Source of the DNA: an uncultured Gemmatimonadota bacterium
GTDB taxonomy: Bacteria > Gemmatimonadota > Gemmatimonadetes > Gemmatimonadales > Gemmatimonadaceae
Direction of reading: 5' to 3'
DNA length: 7,361 nt
Assembly (NCBI GenBank): GCA_903894655.1
Contig: CAITQY010000046.1
Location: 1 to 7,361, forward strand
The notes below the pieces were generated by a model. It was not told where the DNA came from. It did not search any database and saw only the letters and a program-made list of their open reading frames with translations. Positions 4,660 through 7,361 of the stretch are shown here, piece after piece. The stretch's first letter is position 1; each line of letters starts with the position of its first letter. The translations under genes were made by a program, and so were the position numbers.

Positions 4660-7361
4660 ATGCTGCCTCGTGCCGTGCGCGTTGCCCCGCTGGTCCTGCT
4701 CTCCGTCGCCGCCACCGCCGTGGCCGTGGCGCAGAAACCCACACCGGCCGGCAAGACCGCGCCGCCCGCGGCCAATCCCGCCGCCACTCCCGCCGCGCTG
4801 CTGAAAACGCTCGCGTGGCGGTCGGTGGGCCCGGCCAACAACGCCGGACGCATCTCCGTCGTAACCGGCGTGCCGGGTGATCCGCTCACGTACTACGTGG
4901 CGGGCGCCAACGGCGGCATCATCAAGACCAGCAACGGTGGGACCACCTTCACGTCGATCTTTGACGAGCAGAGCGCGGGCTCGATCGGCGCGATCGCCGT
5001 GGCCCCCTCCGATCCGAACGTGGTGTACGTGGGCACCGGCGAAGGGAATCCGCGCAATAACGCGTCGGTGGGCGACGGCATGTACAAGTCGATCGACGGC
5101 GGCGAGCACTGGACGCACATCGGACTCGCCAAGTCGGACAAGATCGCCCGCCTCATCGTCGACGGTCGCAACGCCGACGTGGTGTACGCCTGCGTGCTCG
5201 GACGCGAATGGGGCCCCAACGAAGACCGCGGCGTGTTCAAGACCACCGACGGCGGCGCCACGTGGAAGAAGGTGCTGTACGTCGATCCGAACACCGCCTG
5301 CTCCGACATCTCCGCCGATCCAAACAACAGCAACATCCTGTACGCCGGCATGTACACCTATCGCCGGTGGGCCTGGCACCTCGAGTCGGGCGCCGGCAAC
5401 ACCGCCGTGTACAAGTCGGTGAACGGCGGTGCGTCGTGGGAGCGACTGTCCGGACCCGACAAGGTGAACGGGCTGCCGCGCACCGCGATGGATCGCATCG
5501 GCGTGGCCGTCGCACCCAGTGATCCGAACATCGTGTACGTGCTCAGCGAAACGAAAACCGAAGGGGAGCTGTGGCGCAGCGACGATGCCGGCAAGTCGTG
5601 GCGCACCGTGAACCGCGATCCCAACATCAACTTCCGCCCGTTCTACTACGCGGACATCCGCGTCGATCCGAAAAATCCGAATCGCGTGTTCACGCTCTCC
5701 GGCGGACTCTATTTCTCCGAAGACGGCGGCACCACCTTCCGCACAATCGCACGCGACGTGCACGGCGATCATCAGGCGATGTGGATCGATCCCGTCGATC
5801 CGCGCTACATCCTGAGCGGCAGCGACGGGGGCTGGCAGGTGAGCCGCGACGGCGGCAAGAACTGGGACGTGGTGAACACCTTCGCGTTCACGCAGTTCTA
5901 CCACATCAACTACGACATGCAGACGCCCTACCGCGTCTGCGGCGGCCTGCAGGACAACGGCAACTGGTGCGGCCCCAGCAACTCCCTCTCCGGTCAGGGG
6001 ATCCGCGCTGCCGACTGGTTGAACGTCTCGGGCGGCGACGGCTTCTTCACCGTGCCCGTGCTCGACAAGCCGTGGCTGATCTTCAGTGATTCGCAGGGCG
6101 GCATGCTGAACATCACCGACATGCGCAGCGGCGTGCAGAAAACGATCTACCCGTACCCCAACCGCGTGGGATCGGTGGGCGACGCGATGATCGGCCACAA
6201 GTACCGCTTCAACTGGAATTCCCCGATCGTGCTCTCGCCGCAGAATCCGGGCGTGGTGTACTTCGGCGGCAACGTGCTCTTCCGCTCGCGCACGTACGGC
6301 CAGAGCTGGGACGTGATCTCTCCCGACCTCACCACCAACGATCCGGCCAAGCAGCAATCGTCGGGCGGCGAGATCGTCGTGGACAACACCGCCGCCGAGT
6401 TTCATGCCACGCTGCTCAGCGTGGCACCGTCCCCGCTCGATTCAAACGTCATCTGGACCAGCTCCGACGACGGCCTCGTGCACATCACGCGAGACGGCGG
6501 CAAGACGTGGACGAAGACCTTCACGGCCGTGCCTGGGCTCGCGCCGAACGCGTGGCTGGCCACGATCGAAGCCTCGCACGTCGATGCCGGCACGGCCTAC
6601 GTCACGGCCGATCACCATCAGGACGACGACTACGCGCCGTACGTCTACATGACCACCGACTTCGGAAAGACGTGGACCAGCATCCGCGGCGATCTCCCCG
6701 ACCGCGCCTGGTGGACGCACGTGATCCGCGAGGATCCGAAGAACCGCAACTTGCTTTACTTGGGCACCGAGGCGGGCGTGTGGGCCAGCTGGGATCGCGG
6801 CGCACACTGGCACTCGCTGCGTGGACGCCTCCCGGTCACCCCCGTGCGCGATATACAGATCCATCCGCGCGACAACGATCTCATCGTCGCCACGCACGGC
6901 CGCGGGCTCTACATCCTCGACGACCTCGCCCCGTTCCAGCAGCTCGGACAGGTGCTCACCGCTGACGCGGCGCTCTTCGACCTGCGCCCGGCCATCAAGT
7001 GGACCTCGTGGAACCGCGACGGCAATCTCGGCCAGCGCACGTACGCCGGCGAGAACCCGCCCACGGGTGCGATGATCTCGTATTACCTGAAAACGCAGCC
7101 GGCCGGTGAAGTGAACGTCGAAGTGGCCGACGCGACCGGTCGCGTGGTGCGCCGTTTCCGTCGCGTCCCCGACGAGGCCGGTGTGCAGCGCGTCGTGTGG
7201 GATCTGCGCGAAGAGGCGGCCCCGGGTGCCGGTGGTGGCGGTCGCGGGAATCGCGGCGCCGTGGAAGCCGCGGCGCCCACCGACACCTCGCTGGCCGGAC
7301 TGCGCGAACGTCGTCGTGCGGCGGCGCAGAACCGCGATGCCGGCGGTGGTGGCGAAGAAAA
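4660..7361 (+). CDS. Exported Asp-box (BNR) beta-propeller protein, VPS10/sortilin-like 'glycosyl hydrolase', 3'-truncated
   Basis: 900 codons are visible with no stop; the gene leaves the window. A signal peptide with a hydrophobic core at 8-24 is probably cut after AVA (residue 24). The mature protein opens with LAWRSVGPANNAGRI, the standard start of this family. Eleven Asp-box-like motifs (S/T-x-D-x-G-x-x-W/F) begin at residues 90, 144, 195, 253, 307, 353, 395, 543, 610, 665 and 710; those at 543 (SRTYGQSW) and 665 (TTDFGKTW) are degenerate. They are interleaved with DPxNxxxVY strands, suggesting two beta-propellers. VCGGLQDNGNWCGPSN (Cys427, Cys437) and THGRGLYILDD near 749 are family landmarks. 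After ~770 comes an Ig/fibronectin-like C-terminal region with VVWDLREEA, interrupted from 853 by a Gly/Arg/Ala-rich stretch. I see no catalytic signature that would prove glycosidase activity; binding or a peptidase-associated role is equally possible. Related proteins are often about 1000-1100 residues, so probably 100-200 are missing. Confidence 0.9.
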   Translation, partial: MLPRAVRVAPLVLLSVAATAVAVAQKPTPAGKTAPPAANPAATPAALLKTLAWRSVGPANNAGRISVVTGVPGDPLTYYVAGANGGIIKTSNGGTTFTSIFDEQSAGSIGAIAVAPSDPNVVYVGTGEGNPRNNASVGDGMYKSIDGGEHWTHIGLAKSDKIARLIVDGRNADVVYACVLGREWGPNEDRGVFKTTDGGATWKKVLYVDPNTACSDISADPNNSNILYAGMYTYRRWAWHLESGAGNTAVYKSVNGGASWERLSGPDKVNGLPRTAMDRIGVAVAPSDPNIVYVLSETKTEGELWRSDDAGKSWRTVNRDPNINFRPFYYADIRVDPKNPNRVFTLSGGLYFSEDGGTTFRTIARDVHGDHQAMWIDPVDPRYILSGSDGGWQVSRDGGKNWDVVNTFAFTQFYHINYDMQTPYRVCGGLQDNGNWCGPSNSLSGQGIRAADWLNVSGGDGFFTVPVLDKPWLIFSDSQGGMLNITDMRSGVQKTIYPYPNRVGSVGDAMIGHKYRFNWNSPIVLSPQNPGVVYFGGNVLFRSRTYGQSWDVISPDLTTNDPAKQQSSGGEIVVDNTAAEFHATLLSVAPSPLDSNVIWTSSDDGLVHITRDGGKTWTKTFTAVPGLAPNAWLATIEASHVDAGTAYVTADHHQDDDYAPYVYMTTDFGKTWTSIRGDLPDRAWWTHVIREDPKNRNLLYLGTEAGVWASWDRGAHWHSLRGRLPVTPVRDIQIHPRDNDLIVATHGRGLYILDDLAPFQQLGQVLTADAALFDLRPAIKWTSWNRDGNLGQRTYAGENPPTGAMISYYLKTQPAGEVNVEVADATGRVVRRFRRVPDEAGVQRVVWDLREEAAPGAGGGGRGNRGAVEAAAPTDTSLAGLRERRRAAAQNRDAGGGGEE

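Noticed and set aside
4627..6405. A 592-codon open frame on the - strand.
   Set aside because: It lies antisense to the propeller gene, whose + strand frame has a signal peptide and repeated Asp boxes. The antisense product is His/Val/Arg/Gly/Asp-rich with no recognisable domain; high-GC codon usage on the opposite strand removes stop codons.

Overview
The window is high-GC DNA, and all four real genes lie on the + strand, separated by short gaps of 39, 85 and 45 bases. The combination suggests a member of the Gemmatimonadota (Gemmatimonas-like). It holds a barrel-less TonB-plug protein with carboxypeptidase-regulatory-like domains ending in an aromatic WTK tail, a DUF5916 outer-membrane protein, and a large BNR/VPS10-like propeller protein. 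This assignment is an inference from family content and composition; there is no rRNA or other marker to confirm it.

Layout. (1) Positions 3-806: the C-terminal part of a surface or periplasmic protein with a CarboxypepD_reg-like domain followed by a TonB-receptor plug domain and no beta-barrel. Its start lies upstream of the window. (2) 846-2225: a complete type II NADH dehydrogenase (NDH-2), a non-proton-pumping NADH:quinone oxidoreductase. (3) 2226-2310: a gap with a small GC hairpin that lacks a T-run. (4) 2311-4614: a complete exported protein with an N-terminal CBM9-like domain and a C-terminal DUF5916 region predicted to be an outer-membrane beta-barrel. It is interrupted by a run of 18 glycines encoded by a GGT/GGC microsatellite. 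(5) 4660-7361: the first 900 codons of an exported beta-propeller protein with eleven Asp-box (BNR) repeats, usually annotated 'glycosyl hydrolase' or 'sortilin/VPS10-like'. It runs off the right edge.

Three of the four genes encode cell-envelope proteins (two have clear signal peptides; the N-terminus of the first is outside the window), and the fourth is a peripheral membrane respiratory enzyme. The shared strand and short gaps allow co-transcription, but nothing in the sequence proves an operon or a shared pathway. I found no tRNA, rRNA, CRISPR array, insertion sequence or attachment site. I did not find a clearly new biological system. The most distinctive points are the barrel-less plug protein, the expandable poly-glycine tract in the DUF5916 protein, and the unknown role of the Asp-box propeller protein with its Gly/Arg-rich insertion. 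Several long antisense reading frames (up to 592 codons) are by-products of high-GC codon usage.
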